Source: Xanthomonas maliensis
Lineage (GTDB): Bacteria; Pseudomonadota; Gammaproteobacteria; Xanthomonadales; Xanthomonadaceae
Assembly (NCBI RefSeq): GCF_009192945.1
Contig: NZ_NSET01000030.1
Span: 1 to 64,000 of the forward strand
Length of the DNA: 64,000 bases
Reading direction: 5' to 3'
Made by a program: the position numbers and the translations under genes. The notes beneath the pieces were generated by a model. It was not told where the DNA came from. It made no database searches and worked only from the letters and a program-made list of their open reading frames with translations. Of this stretch, positions 1 through 8,390 are shown one piece after another (position 1 is the stretch's first letter; every line of letters starts with the position of its first letter).

Positions 1-171
1 GAACCTCCTGACTTGGGAAAGATGCCAGAAAGATCTACTTATGCGGTGTCTGCGGATCGGGGGAGCTTACGCCCCGGCTTTGAGTATCACGGCGATTCGG
101 GACCAGTCCCCAACGAGACGGAGATTGGACTTGAAGAAGCGTTTTTCCGAAGAGCCGACATTCGCCCATAA
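1..171 (+). CDS. 3' end of a truncated unrecognised gene
   Basis: The frame beginning at base 1 is open for 56 codons and ends with TAA at 169-171. The start lies outside the window. Codons such as AGA, ACT, TAT, TTA and ATT are frequent, unlike the GC-ending codons of every neighbour, which hints at an acquired gene or a remnant. The visible tail is hydrophilic and has no motif I recognise. A frame this short could also be open by chance, so it is a lead, not a firm gene. Confidence 0.3.
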   Translation, partial: EPPDLGKMPERSTYAVSADRGSLRPGFEYHGDSGPVPNETEIGLEEAFFRRADIRP

Positions 172-298
172 GAAATTTGATTCAACCACGATTTAGAGGT
201 TTCCGGGCTGTCACCAATGCATCGCATTCTTTTCCTCCGCTAGACACGCGCTATGTCAATGTTGCCCCACCGCATGTTCTGCGCTGCTGGATGGATAG

Positions 299-793
299 AT
301 GATTGTGAAAAGTCGCTTGTCGGTTGGAGTGGGGCTGCTTGGATGGTTGGCCCTGTGCTACGCGGTTGCTGGGCTGGGCGCGATGGCGTCGATCCGTGCG
401 GCGAGCTTTTACGTGGGGTTGTATCGGCCCGAGTGGGCGCCGCCGGGTTGGGTGTTCGGGCCGGTCTGGACGGTGCTGTATGGGATGATGGCGGTGGCAG
501 TGTGGTTGGTGTGGCGCCGCGATGGCTGGGTTGGGGCGCGTGGGGCGCTGGCCTTGTTCGTGCTGCAGTTGGCCTTGAACGGGCTGTGGAGCTGGTTGTT
601 CTTTGCGTGGCATCTGGGCGGTTTGGCCTTCGTCGATATCTGCGCGCTGTGGTTGGCGCTGGCGGCGACGATCGCGGGCTTTGCCAGACGGCAGCGTGTG
701 GCCGCGTGGTTGCTGGTGCCGTACCTGGGCTGGGTCAGCTTCGCAGTGGCATTGAACTACGCCGTGTGGCAATTCAATCCGCAGGTGCTTTGA
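299..793 (+). CDS. tspO: TspO/MBR family tryptophan-rich sensory protein
   Basis: The 164-residue protein is predicted to have five membrane helices and is very rich in Trp. It carries the family signature around residues 43-57 (PEWAPPGWVFGPVW) and conserved NGLWSWLFF and NYAVWQ segments in helices 3 and 5. The family binds porphyrins and cholesterol-like ligands and modulates tetrapyrrole or stress responses in bacteria. Which of these applies here cannot be read from the sequence. Length is normal. The ATG at 299 follows a weak GGATGGAT purine stretch. It stands alone, upstream of and in the same orientation as the thr operon, about 0.5 kb away. Confidence 0.9.
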   Translation: MIVKSRLSVGVGLLGWLALCYAVAGLGAMASIRAASFYVGLYRPEWAPPGWVFGPVWTVLYGMMAVAVWLVWRRDGWVGARGALALFVLQLALNGLWSWLFFAWHLGGLAFVDICALWLALAATIAGFARRQRVAAWLLVPYLGWVSFAVALNYAVWQFNPQVL

Positions 794-1263
794 GGAGCGC
801 GTGATGGCGCGTCGATCGGTACCTCACTCACGCGCCGCTGCAGCAGCAAGTAGCGCATGCGTGGCCTCTAATGAGGTATGAGCAAGGCAGCGACGCTGCT
901 GCCCAACGTAATCGCTCCTCCTGCATCCATCCACCGTTGACGTCGCGGTCTCCCGCGCCGTCATGAATCAGGGCAGACCTCGCGTTGTGCAGCCGCACCT
1001 GGCGAAGCCGCACGCCGTCCTGCGAAGTCAGGCGTGGGAAACAGACCGCCGGCACCGCAGGCAGGTCGGCATCGCGACTCACCTTCCTTGCGCATGCGAC
1101 AGGTCTATGACGGGTGGAAAGTTTCCATGGAAATCAATCGCCTGCGCGAGGCTTGGCTTAACTGGTTGTCGCGCAAGGTTTTCTGCGCGAGTTCCTGCAG
1201 ACGCGCCACGGTGCTTGCACGCGCCGCTTGACAGCGCTTGGCTTGCTGATGTCTTTTGACGTC
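794..1263. other. non-coding stretch between tspO and the thr leader
   Basis: No reading frame here looks protein-like on either strand. A perfect TTGACA at 1228-1233 is the best -35 candidate for the thr operon. A convincing -10 is not visible; the bases at the right distance (about 1251-1257) are T-rich. If that spacing is right, transcription would begin close to the ATG at 1264. Confidence 0.5.
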
Positions 1264-1395
1264 ATGATCGATGCTGCTTCCACCGCTGTGCCGCTCCCCG
1301 ATCCGTGCCTGCGGATGGGACCGGCCGTGGCCGGTATCACCACCATGATTACTACCGTCACCATTCGCCCGGTGCGGCCCGTCGTCTTCGCGTAA
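1264..1395 (+). CDS. thrL: threonine operon leader peptide
   Basis: A small open frame runs from ATG 1264 to TAA 1393-1395 (43 codons), with internal ATGs at 1315 and 1345. Near its end it encodes ITTMITTVTI, that is five Thr and three Ile within ten codons, then stops just before a terminator hairpin. This is the arrangement of the thrL attenuation peptide of enterobacteria, where stalling at Thr/Ile codons controls read-through into thrA. None of the three possible starts has a good Shine-Dalgarno sequence. If the TTGACA at 1228 is the -35, the 1264 start could be leaderless. The start is uncertain; the Thr/Ile run is clear. Confidence 0.7.
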   Translation: MIDAASTAVPLPDPCLRMGPAVAGITTMITTVTIRPVRPVVFA

Positions 1396-1441
1396 CTTCC
1401 GAAAACAACGGCCCCGCACCCGAATCAGGATGCGGGGGTTT
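1371..1441 (+). terminator. thr attenuator: antiterminator and terminator hairpins
   Basis: The terminator stem pairs CCCCGCA (1412-1418) with TGCGGGG (1431-1437) across a 12-base loop and is followed by a short T run (1439-1441). An alternative stem pairs GGTGCGG (1371-1377) with CCGCACC (1414-1420), using the same 5' arm, so the two folds exclude each other. The antiterminator's upstream arm lies inside the leader-peptide frame, directly after the Thr/Ile codons, where a stalled ribosome would leave it free. The T run is short for an intrinsic terminator. Confidence 0.7.
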
Positions 1442-1486
1442 CCCTCCCAGCCTGATGCGGACGGGGCCTCCCAACGAGGTCTGTCG

Positions 1487-3994
1487 ATGTCATCGCTCGC
1501 CGTTTCGCCCGAACCCGCTGCCGTCTCTGTCGCGTCCTCCCGCACCGTGGTGCACAAGTTCGGCGGCACGTCGGTGGCCGATGCCGAGCGCTATCGGCAT
1601 GTCGCCGGCCTGTTGCTGGCGCGCGACGAAGCGGTGCAGGTCACCGTGGTGTCGGCGATGAAGGGCGTGACCGATGCCTTGATCGGGCTGGCCGAATTGG
1701 CGTCACAGGATCGCCCGGAGTGGCGCGAGCGTTGGCATGAAACGCGTGCGCGCCATCGCGCCGCGGCGGTGGCCTTGCTCGGCGAGCATTCCGGCCCGAC
1801 GGTGGAGTGGCTGGATGCACGGTTTGCGCAGCTGGAACAGGTGCTGGCGGCGCTGGCGGTGATCGGCGAGTTGCCGCGCGAGGTACTCGATCGCGTGCAG
1901 GGCCTGGGCGAGGTGTATTCGGCGCAATTGCTTGGCGACTATCTACGCGCATTGGGTGAGGACTGCGCGGTGCTGGACGCGCGCGAGGTACTGGTGGTCA
2001 ACCGCGGCGAGCTGGGTGTGGATGTGGACTGGGCGACCAGCGCGCAGCGCCTGGCCGATTGGCGGCAGGCGCATCCGCATAAACGGGTGGTGGTGACCGG
2101 TTTCGTCGCACGCGATCGCGCCAATCGCATCACCACCTTGGGCCGCAACGGCAGCGATTATTCCGGGGCGATCTTCGCCGCGCTATTCGACGCCGACGAG
2201 TTGCATATCTGGACCGACGTCGACGGTGTGCTGTCGGCCGATCCGCGGGTGGTGCCCGAAGCGGTGCAGTTGGAGGCACTCAGCTACGACGAAGCTTGTG
2301 AGTTGGCCTATTTCGGCGCCAAGGTGGTGCACCCGCAGACCATGTCGCCGGCGATCGAGCGTGGGCTGCCGATCATCATCCGCAACACCTTCCAGCCGGA
2401 GCATCCCGGCACGCGCATCACCGCCAGCAGCGCGGTGAGCGGGCCGATCAAGGGGCTGACGCTGAGCCCGGACCTGGCGGTCCTGAACCTGGAGGGCACC
2501 GGTTTGATCGGCGTGCCCGGTACCGCCGAGCGGGTGTTCGCGGCCTTGCGCACCGCGCAGGTCTCGGTGGTGATGATTTCGCAGGGCTCGTCGGAGCATT
2601 CGATCTGTTGCGTGGTCAAGCAGCATGAGTCCGAGCGCGCTCGCAATGCGTTGCTGCAGGCCTTTGCGCACGAACTGAGCGTTGGCCAAGTGCAACGCGT
2701 GCAGCTGACCACCGGCATCAGCGTGCTGGCGGCCGTTGGCGATGGCATGACCGGGCAGCCCGGCGTGGCAGCACGGTTGTTCGAATCGTTGGGACGTGCG
2801 CAGGTCAACATCTTGGCCATTGCGCAGGGCTCGTCCGAGCGCAATATCTCCGTCGCCATCGATGCGGCCCATGCCACCAAGGCCCTGCGTGCAGCGCATG
2901 CGGGCTTCTGGCTGTCGCCACAGACGTTCTCGGTGGGCGTCATCGGGCCGGGCAATGTGGGTGCGGCGTTGCTGGATCAACTGCGCAGCGCGCAGCCGCA
3001 GCTGCTGGGCAAGGCGAACCTGGACCTGCGGCTGCGGGCGGTGGTGTCGCGCGGGCGCATGTTGCTGGACGAGCGCGGCCTGGTCGGCGATTGGCGGCAG
3101 GCGTTCGCCGCGGCAACGGACCGGACGGATCTGGAGCGCTTCACCGAGCATCTGCTGTCAGCGCATCTGCCGCATGCGGTGATCATCGACTGCAGCGGCA
3201 GTGCCGAGGTTGCCGAGCGCTATGCCAGCTGGCTGGCGGCCGGCATCCATGTGGTGACGCCGAACAAACAGGCCGGCTCCGGTCCGCTGGCACGCTACCA
3301 GGCGATCCGTGCGGCTGCAGACGCCAGCGGCGCGCGCTTCCGCTACGAGGCCACGGTCGGGGCAGGGCTGCCGGTGATCACCACCTTACGCGATCTGGTC
3401 GATACCGGCGATACGGTGACCTCGATCGAAGGCATCTTCTCCGGCACCCTGGCCTGGCTGTTCAACAAGTACGACGGCAGCGTGCCGTTCTCCGAACTGG
3501 TCGCCGCCGCGCGCGGTATGGGCTATACCGAACCGGATCCGCGCGACGATCTGTCCGGCGTTGACGTGGCGCGCAAGCTGGTGATCCTGGCGCGCGAAGC
3601 AGGGCGCTCCATCAGCCTGGAAGATGTGCAGGTTGAAAGCCTGGTGCCGGAAGGGCTGCGTCAGGCCAGCGTGGACGATTTCATGGCTCGGCTCTCCGAA
3701 GTGGATACGGTGTTCGCGCAGCGGCTGGCCGATGCGCGTGCGCGTGGCAACGTGCTGCGCTACGTGGCGCAGCTACCGCCTGATCGTGCGCCCAGCGTCG
3801 GGCTGGTCGAATTGCCGGCCGACCATGGCTTTGCCAACCTGCGCCTAACCGACAACGTGGTGCAGTTCACCACGCGTCGCTACTGCGAGAACCCGTTGGT
3901 GGTACAAGGCCCGGGCGCGGGGCCGGAAGTGACCGCCGCAGGCGTGTTCGCCGATCTGCTGCGCGTGGCGGCAGGTGAGGGCGCGCGGCTATGA
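1487..3994 (+). CDS. thrA: bifunctional aspartokinase I / homoserine dehydrogenase I
   Basis: Catalyses the first step (aspartate phosphorylation) and third step (aspartate semialdehyde to homoserine) of threonine synthesis. The 835-residue protein starts with the aspartokinase signature [10 protein letters not shown] (about residues 24-33). The kinase ends near residue 280 and is followed by ACT regulatory repeats (about 300-460). An NAD(P)-binding motif [12 protein letters not shown] opens the homoserine dehydrogenase half near residue 484. The frame is open from 1430, but that ATG is inside the attenuator hairpin; the ATG at 1487 has a GAGG seven bases upstream and gives the usual length. 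Its stop overlaps thrB by ATGA. Regulation is probably by the upstream attenuator and by threonine feedback through the ACT domains. Confidence 0.97.
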   Translation: MSSLAVSPEPAAVSVASSRTVVHKFGGTSVADAERYRHVAGLLLARDEAVQVTVVSAMKGVTDALIGLAELASQDRPEWRERWHETRARHRAAAVALLGEHSGPTVEWLDARFAQLEQVLAALAVIGELPREVLDRVQGLGEVYSAQLLGDYLRALGEDCAVLDAREVLVVNRGELGVDVDWATSAQRLADWRQAHPHKRVVVTGFVARDRANRITTLGRNGSDYSGAIFAALFDADELHIWTDVDGVLSADPRVVPEAVQLEALSYDEACELAYFGAKVVHPQTMSPAIERGLPIIIRNTFQPEHPGTRITASSAVSGPIKGLTLSPDLAVLNLEGTGLIGVPGTAERVFAALRTAQVSVVMISQGSSEHSICCVVKQHESERARNALLQAFAHELSVGQVQRVQLTTGISVLAAVGDGMTGQPGVAARLFESLGRAQVNILAIAQGSSERNISVAIDAAHATKALRAAHAGFWLSPQTFSVGVIGPGNVGAALLDQLRSAQPQLLGKANLDLRLRAVVSRGRMLLDERGLVGDWRQAFAAATDRTDLERFTEHLLSAHLPHAVIIDCSGSAEVAERYASWLAAGIHVVTPNKQAGSGPLARYQAIRAAADASGARFRYEATVGAGLPVITTLRDLVDTGDTVTSIEGIFSGTLAWLFNKYDGSVPFSELVAAARGMGYTEPDPRDDLSGVDVARKLVILAREAGRSISLEDVQVESLVPEGLRQASVDDFMARLSEVDTVFAQRLADARARGNVLRYVAQLPPDRAPSVGLVELPADHGFANLRLTDNVVQFTTRRYCENPLVVQGPGAGPEVTAAGVFADLLRVAAGEGARL

Positions 3995-4959
3995 ACCCTA
4001 CAGATCTGTCGTCGCTGCGCGCAGGTGCGGGGCATTCCGCGCCGCGCGAGGCACGAGCGTTCGCCCCGGCCTCGGTGGCCAACGTGGCGGTCGGGTTCGA
4101 TCTGCTTGGTTATGCATTGGACGGCGTTGGCGATACGGTGACCGTGCGCCGTATCGATGCGCCGCAAGTACGCATTGCCGCGATCCGTGGTGCGGCTGTC
4201 GAGCTTCCGCTGAAGGCCGAACGCAACACCGCGGGGGCGGCATTGATCGCGCTGCGTACCGCGTTGGCGTTGCCGTTTGGCTTCGAGCTGGAGATCGACA
4301 AGGGGATAGCGCTCAGTTCGGGCATGGGCGGGTCGGCGGCGTCGTGCGTGGCTGCGCTGGTAGCGGCCAATGCGCTGTTGGAGGCTCCGTTGTCACCGGA
4401 CCAGCTCTATCTGCACGCGCTCGACGGCGAAGCGGTGGCCAGTGGCAGTCGCCATGGCGATAACCTGGGTCCGATGTTGTTAGGAGGCTTGGTGCTGTCC
4501 ACGTTGGAGCGGGTCGTGCCGGTGCCAGTGCCCGCGGCATGGCATAGCTTGGTCGTGCATCCGGATGCGGTGCTGGAAACGCGCCGCGCGCGCGCAGCGC
4601 TGGCCGGCAACTATCGGCTCGATGAATTCGTGGCGCAGAGCGCCAATCTTGCTTTGGTGTTGGCGGGCTGCCATGCCGGTGATGAATCGCTGGTTCGCGC
4701 AGGCATGCGCGATGTGCTGATCGAGCCGCGGCGTGCGCCGTTGATCTGCGGCTTCGACGCAGCCAAAGCCGCCGCGTTGGCTGCGGGTGCGATGGGTGCG
4801 GGCATTTCCGGAGCTGGCCCCAGCGTGTTTGCCTGGTTCGCCACGCGCGCTGCAGCCGAGGCAGCCGCAGCGCCTGTGCAGGCTGCATTCGCCAATGCCG
4901 GCTTCGGCAGCCAGAGTTGGGTGTCTGCGCTGAACTGCCCGGGCGCCAGGCTGCTGTAG
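3991..4959 (+). CDS. thrB: homoserine kinase
   Basis: Phosphorylates homoserine, the fourth step of threonine synthesis. The 322-residue GHMP-family kinase has the ATP-binding glycine/serine loop [14 protein letters not shown] near residues 105-118, an N-terminal [11 protein letters not shown] segment and the C-terminal [14 protein letters not shown] motif. Its ATG overlaps the thrA stop, so it is translationally coupled. The usual next gene, thrC, is displaced by 3.4 kb here. Length is normal for the family. Confidence 0.97.
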   Translation: MNPTDLSSLRAGAGHSAPREARAFAPASVANVAVGFDLLGYALDGVGDTVTVRRIDAPQVRIAAIRGAAVELPLKAERNTAGAALIALRTALALPFGFELEIDKGIALSSGMGGSAASCVAALVAANALLEAPLSPDQLYLHALDGEAVASGSRHGDNLGPMLLGGLVLSTLERVVPVPVPAAWHSLVVHPDAVLETRRARAALAGNYRLDEFVAQSANLALVLAGCHAGDESLVRAGMRDVLIEPRRAPLICGFDAAKAAALAAGAMGAGISGAGPSVFAWFATRAAAEAAAAPVQAAFANAGFGSQSWVSALNCPGARLL

Positions 4960-5454
4960 CGCGCACGGGACCAGTTGTGGGCGCGCCGCGGTTGAGGCGT
5001 GTGGTTCCGGCAATGCCGTCTGCAACGTGATCGAGCGCGCGTTCTGCACGCAAGGGACCTGAGTTGACCGTTGCACGCAGACCCTGCGCTGGCGCCGATG
5101 CATGCGTGCGGCAGCTGCGCATGCCGATGATCTGTGACCCGGACATCGCTTTGAATTGCGAGTCCACTGCACTGTGCGTACAGACATTTGCGCGCTTCGT
5201 TTCCACATAGCAGCGTTCGTTTCTGCCATCTGGCATTTTGCGGTCGCCGCTAGCATCCAAGCCCACGTCCATGCCCATGGGCATGGCGATCGATCGGCAG
5301 GCAAAGCTGTGTCACCTGCGGCGGACAGGGGCTTACATCCCGACGCAGGGCGACATCATGATGTGCGCGCCGTGAGATGCCATGTGGAGTGTTCGGTGTC
5401 CCGACCGCCCGGTCGAGACGGTAAATCCGCTTCTTGCCTGACGAGGAATTCTTC
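4960..5454. other. intergenic stretch between thrB and the tannase-family gene
   Basis: I see no gene in these 495 bases. A perfect 16-base palindrome, CATGCCCATGGGCATG, lies at 5270-5285, about 170 bases before the tannase-family start, and might be a regulator site. No clear terminator follows thrB. Confidence 0.4.
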
Positions 5455-7164
5455 ATGGCTCGATTGGACTGGCCGAGCGTGCTCGGCCCAGTGGTGGTTG
5501 CAACCGGTTTGTGCTTCGTGGCGACATCGGCGTTTGCTTCCTGCGCGGATCTGCTGAAATTGTCGGTACCGTCGACGACGATCAGCACGGCCGACGATGT
5601 GCCTGCAGGCAATTTCACCGCGCCCGACGGCACCGTTGTCAAAGGATTGCCGGCGTTCTGCCGTGTGGTCGGCGTTGCGCGGCCAAACAGCGATTCGGAG
5701 ATCGGTTTCGAAGTCTGGATCCCTTCTTCCGGCTGGAACGCGAAATATCTGCAGGTCGGTACGGTGGTGTTTGCCGGCACGATCCAGTACAACTCGCTAG
5801 GTTTTGCCTTGCGCCGTGGCTACGCCACCGCCACCACCGATGGTGGTCATCGTGCGACGGTCGGCGATGCAAGTTTCGCGCTCAACCACCCCCAGAAAAT
5901 CATCGACTGGGGATACCGGGCGCTGATCAAGACGGCCGTCGACAGCAAGCAAATCGTGTCTGCATATACGCAGAGCGCACCGCGCTATTCCTACTTTTTT
6001 GGCTCCTCCAACGGTGGCCGCGATGCGCTGATGGCCGTGCAGCGCTATCCGAATGCGTTCGATGGCGTGATTGCCGATGCGCCGTCCGCCGACTGGACCC
6101 ACAACGCATTTTCCTGGCTGTGGTCCGAAGATGCCGAGTTCGGCAATCCGGCGGCCACCATCACGATGGCCAAGCTGCCGGCGATCCAGGCCGCGGCACT
6201 TGCCCAATGCGATGCCAAGGATCTGACCGCAGACGGGGTGGTCAACGATCCGCGTCTGTGCCGCTTCGATCCCAGCGTGCTGCTGTGCGCTGCCGCCGAA
6301 ACCGACAGTTGCCTGACTGCAGACCAGATCATGGCACTGGACTCGATTCTGAGCGGTCCGGTCAATCCGCGGACCGGACAGCGCATTTACTATGGGTTTG
6401 AGCCGTTCGCCGTCGCCCTGCCGACCTTCTGGGACCGCTGGGTCACCGGCAACGCCACGATACCGGGCGGTGGGCATGCGCTGCTGGCCAATCAGTTCTT
6501 CGCCAACATGGTGTTCAACACCCCTAGCGCCTCGTTCGACCATACCAAGGTCAACTTCGACAGCGATGTCGCCCTCACCAACCGTACCTCCATCGCCGGT
6601 CAGCGGCTGGCCCACGTGATCAACGCAACGTCGCCGGATCTGAGCCGGTTCCGCGCGCGCAACGGCAAGCTTCTGCTGTACATCGGCTGGGAAGATCCCG
6701 TGGTGCCGCCGCGCGGAATGATCGCCTATTACGAATCGGTCGTTGCAAAGCTGCGTGCTGGCAGCGCATCTGCAATCAGCGACGACCAAGCATTGCAGCA
6801 GACGCAGCAGTTCTTCCGCCTGTTCATGGTGCCCGGGATGGGCCATTTCACCGGTGGCCCGGGCGCGACAGCGTTTGGCGCGCTGTATGGCGCACCCGGG
6901 TTGGCGGTCGACCGCCAGCACGATGTGTTGTCGGCGATGGAAGCCTGGGTCGAGCAGGGCGTCGCGCCCGATCGCATCATCGCCGCCAAATACGTCAACG
7001 ACGACCAAACCCAAGGCGTGTTGCGTACGCGTCCGCTGTGCAGCTATCCGCAAGCGGCGCAGTGGACTGGCCGGGGCGATTCCAACCAGGAGCAGAACTT
7101 CGTCTGTCTCGATGGTCCCCGTGGCGCCTATCCAGATAGTGCGGAGGCTGGACTGTCGCGCTGA
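5455..7164 (+). CDS. secreted tannase / feruloyl esterase family protein
   Basis: A 569-residue alpha/beta-hydrolase of the tannase/feruloyl esterase family (PF07519 type), which cleaves ester bonds of gallates or feruloylated plant polymers. A hydrophobic signal sequence fills residues 1-28 (cleavage after SAFA or AFAS), so it is exported. The nucleophile motif is FFGSSNGGRDAL (about residues 178-189), the acid lies in WEDPVVPP (about 413-420) and the His in PGMGHFTGG. Family members usually have Cys beside both the Ser and the His, forming a disulfide; here both positions are non-Cys. The ATG at 5455 has AGGAA seven bases upstream and is preferred to the frame's earlier start at 5434. It splits the thr operon and its codon use is less GC-biased than thrA or thrB, suggesting acquisition. 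Substrate unknown. Confidence 0.9.
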   Translation: MARLDWPSVLGPVVVATGLCFVATSAFASCADLLKLSVPSTTISTADDVPAGNFTAPDGTVVKGLPAFCRVVGVARPNSDSEIGFEVWIPSSGWNAKYLQVGTVVFAGTIQYNSLGFALRRGYATATTDGGHRATVGDASFALNHPQKIIDWGYRALIKTAVDSKQIVSAYTQSAPRYSYFFGSSNGGRDALMAVQRYPNAFDGVIADAPSADWTHNAFSWLWSEDAEFGNPAATITMAKLPAIQAAALAQCDAKDLTADGVVNDPRLCRFDPSVLLCAAAETDSCLTADQIMALDSILSGPVNPRTGQRIYYGFEPFAVALPTFWDRWVTGNATIPGGGHALLANQFFANMVFNTPSASFDHTKVNFDSDVALTNRTSIAGQRLAHVINATSPDLSRFRARNGKLLLYIGWEDPVVPPRGMIAYYESVVAKLRAGSASAISDDQALQQTQQFFRLFMVPGMGHFTGGPGATAFGALYGAPGLAVDRQHDVLSAMEAWVEQGVAPDRIIAAKYVNDDQTQGVLRTRPLCSYPQAAQWTGRGDSNQEQNFVCLDGPRGAYPDSAEAGLSR

Positions 7165-7911
7165 GCAGACCGATCTGTGCGTTGCTTCCATAGCGCGCAT
7201 GGTCGAGCATGCGCGTAGTCGAGCACGTCGATCAGACGTGCAGGCAGAAGATCAGCACTGGTTGGGGTGCGCATTGCGCCTGTGCTGGCGTGCCCACTCC
7301 TGCTGTCTTTCAGGCGTCGAGCTGCCGTAATGTAGCGGTAGCTCGCACTGGCTGTGTGACTACACAGGCGGATCAGGCGCGCAGGAAGCTCAGAAGGGCC
7401 TGGCCGCAGCGGATTGCTCGTTCGCTGGCGCCAGATGCCGATGCGCGTCTCATCGCGAAGCGATGCGTCGCAAGGACGGCGCGTCTGCGCTCGTAATCTG
7501 GTAACGTTCGTGGTCGAACGCGCGAGCGGATGGCGCCGCTGCGAAGATGCGCGTGGCGGCGGACGGAACCCGATGGCGGGGCGTCGGTCGATTGGGCGCG
7601 CGGCGCATGCCGGACCGGCTGCTGCGCTTGCTGAGTCGAGCCGTGCCAGCCCTTAGAGAAGATGAGTCAGAACAAGTGATGTGTGGATCGAGTCATTGTC
7701 GTCCTGGATCGACGACGCACCGAGCACAGTGGCGTCATCCGGGCTGTACGGGTCGCCTCGCAGTGCGTGCGATTCCCGCGTGATGCCGTCCGGTCGCTGC
7801 GCGTCGGGCGCTGTTGCTCGACAGTGCGCTGCCGCGGCACGGCGCCTGCGACGTGGTGCGGGCGCAGGGCGGTGCGATGCACGGCATGTTGCACTGCACG
7901 CGCCGCGCGGC
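7165..7911. other. non-coding stretch after the tannase-family gene
   Basis: Nearly 750 bases without a convincing gene. The open frames are short, Arg-rich artefacts of high GC and have no family signature. I see no transposon ends, no RNA gene and no strong terminator. It may be decayed accessory DNA that came with the tannase-family gene. Confidence 0.45.
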
Positions 7912-8226
7912 TCAGCCAACCATGACTTCGCTGATCTGCATCACCGGGGTCAGGTCGGTGTAGTTGGCGATGTCGCCCAGAATCTCGCCTGCATGCGGTC
8001 CGAAGCTGGCATTGAAGGCTTCCTGCGACGCGCAAAAGATGTGGCACATGCCGATGAACGCCGGCGGGCTGCCGGCGTCTCCGCCGCTGATGCCTTTGTC
8101 CACCGTGTATTTCAAACAGGCCGGTCCCATGCGCGCGCTCACCAGCGGCATGTGTTGGTCGCGGTAGTAGGCGTGATCGAAGCGGGCGCCGTCGCGGTAC
8201 GGGTACATCACGCTGACCTTGATCAT
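7912..8226 (-). CDS. EthD-family small protein
   Basis: A 104-residue protein of the EthD/dimeric alpha-beta barrel type. The family signature is the N-terminal YYRDQHMPLV, together with an opening MIKVSVMYPYRDGARFD. Such proteins are small ferredoxin-fold enzymes or accessory factors in the breakdown of diverse organic compounds; the substrate cannot be inferred. I chose ATG 8226 because a GGAG lies 9 bases upstream and homologues begin with this strand; the frame itself opens at 8268. It points toward the tannase-family gene and away from thrC, inside the region that interrupts the thr operon. Confidence 0.85.
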   Translation of the reverse strand: MIKVSVMYPYRDGARFDHAYYRDQHMPLVSARMGPACLKYTVDKGISGGDAGSPPAFIGMCHIFCASQEAFNASFGPHAGEILGDIANYTDLTPVMQISEVMVG

Positions 8227-8390
8227 CTGCCGGCTCCACGGGAAGGTGCGCTCAGCATAGCGCCGCATCGGTGGCGATGGATGACCGCGCGGCGGCGGGC
8301 CGCCACACGGCAGATCCCGACCACCTCGCCACCGCCTGCCGGTGTTCTCCTGGGCATGGCCCCGACATTGCTTTCTTTGGAGTCCTGTTG

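Noticed and set aside
253-804. Alternative plus-strand frame overlapping tspO
   Set aside because: It lacks membrane-segment spacing and family motifs. The overlapping frame at 299 is clearly TspO.
1430-1486. ATG 1430 as the thrA start
   Set aside because: It lies inside the attenuator hairpin and lacks a ribosome site. ATG 1487 has GAGG at the right distance and gives the expected length.
7165-7911. Small open frames after the tannase-family gene
   Set aside because: They are short, without SD or conserved patterns, and overlap each other in several frames.
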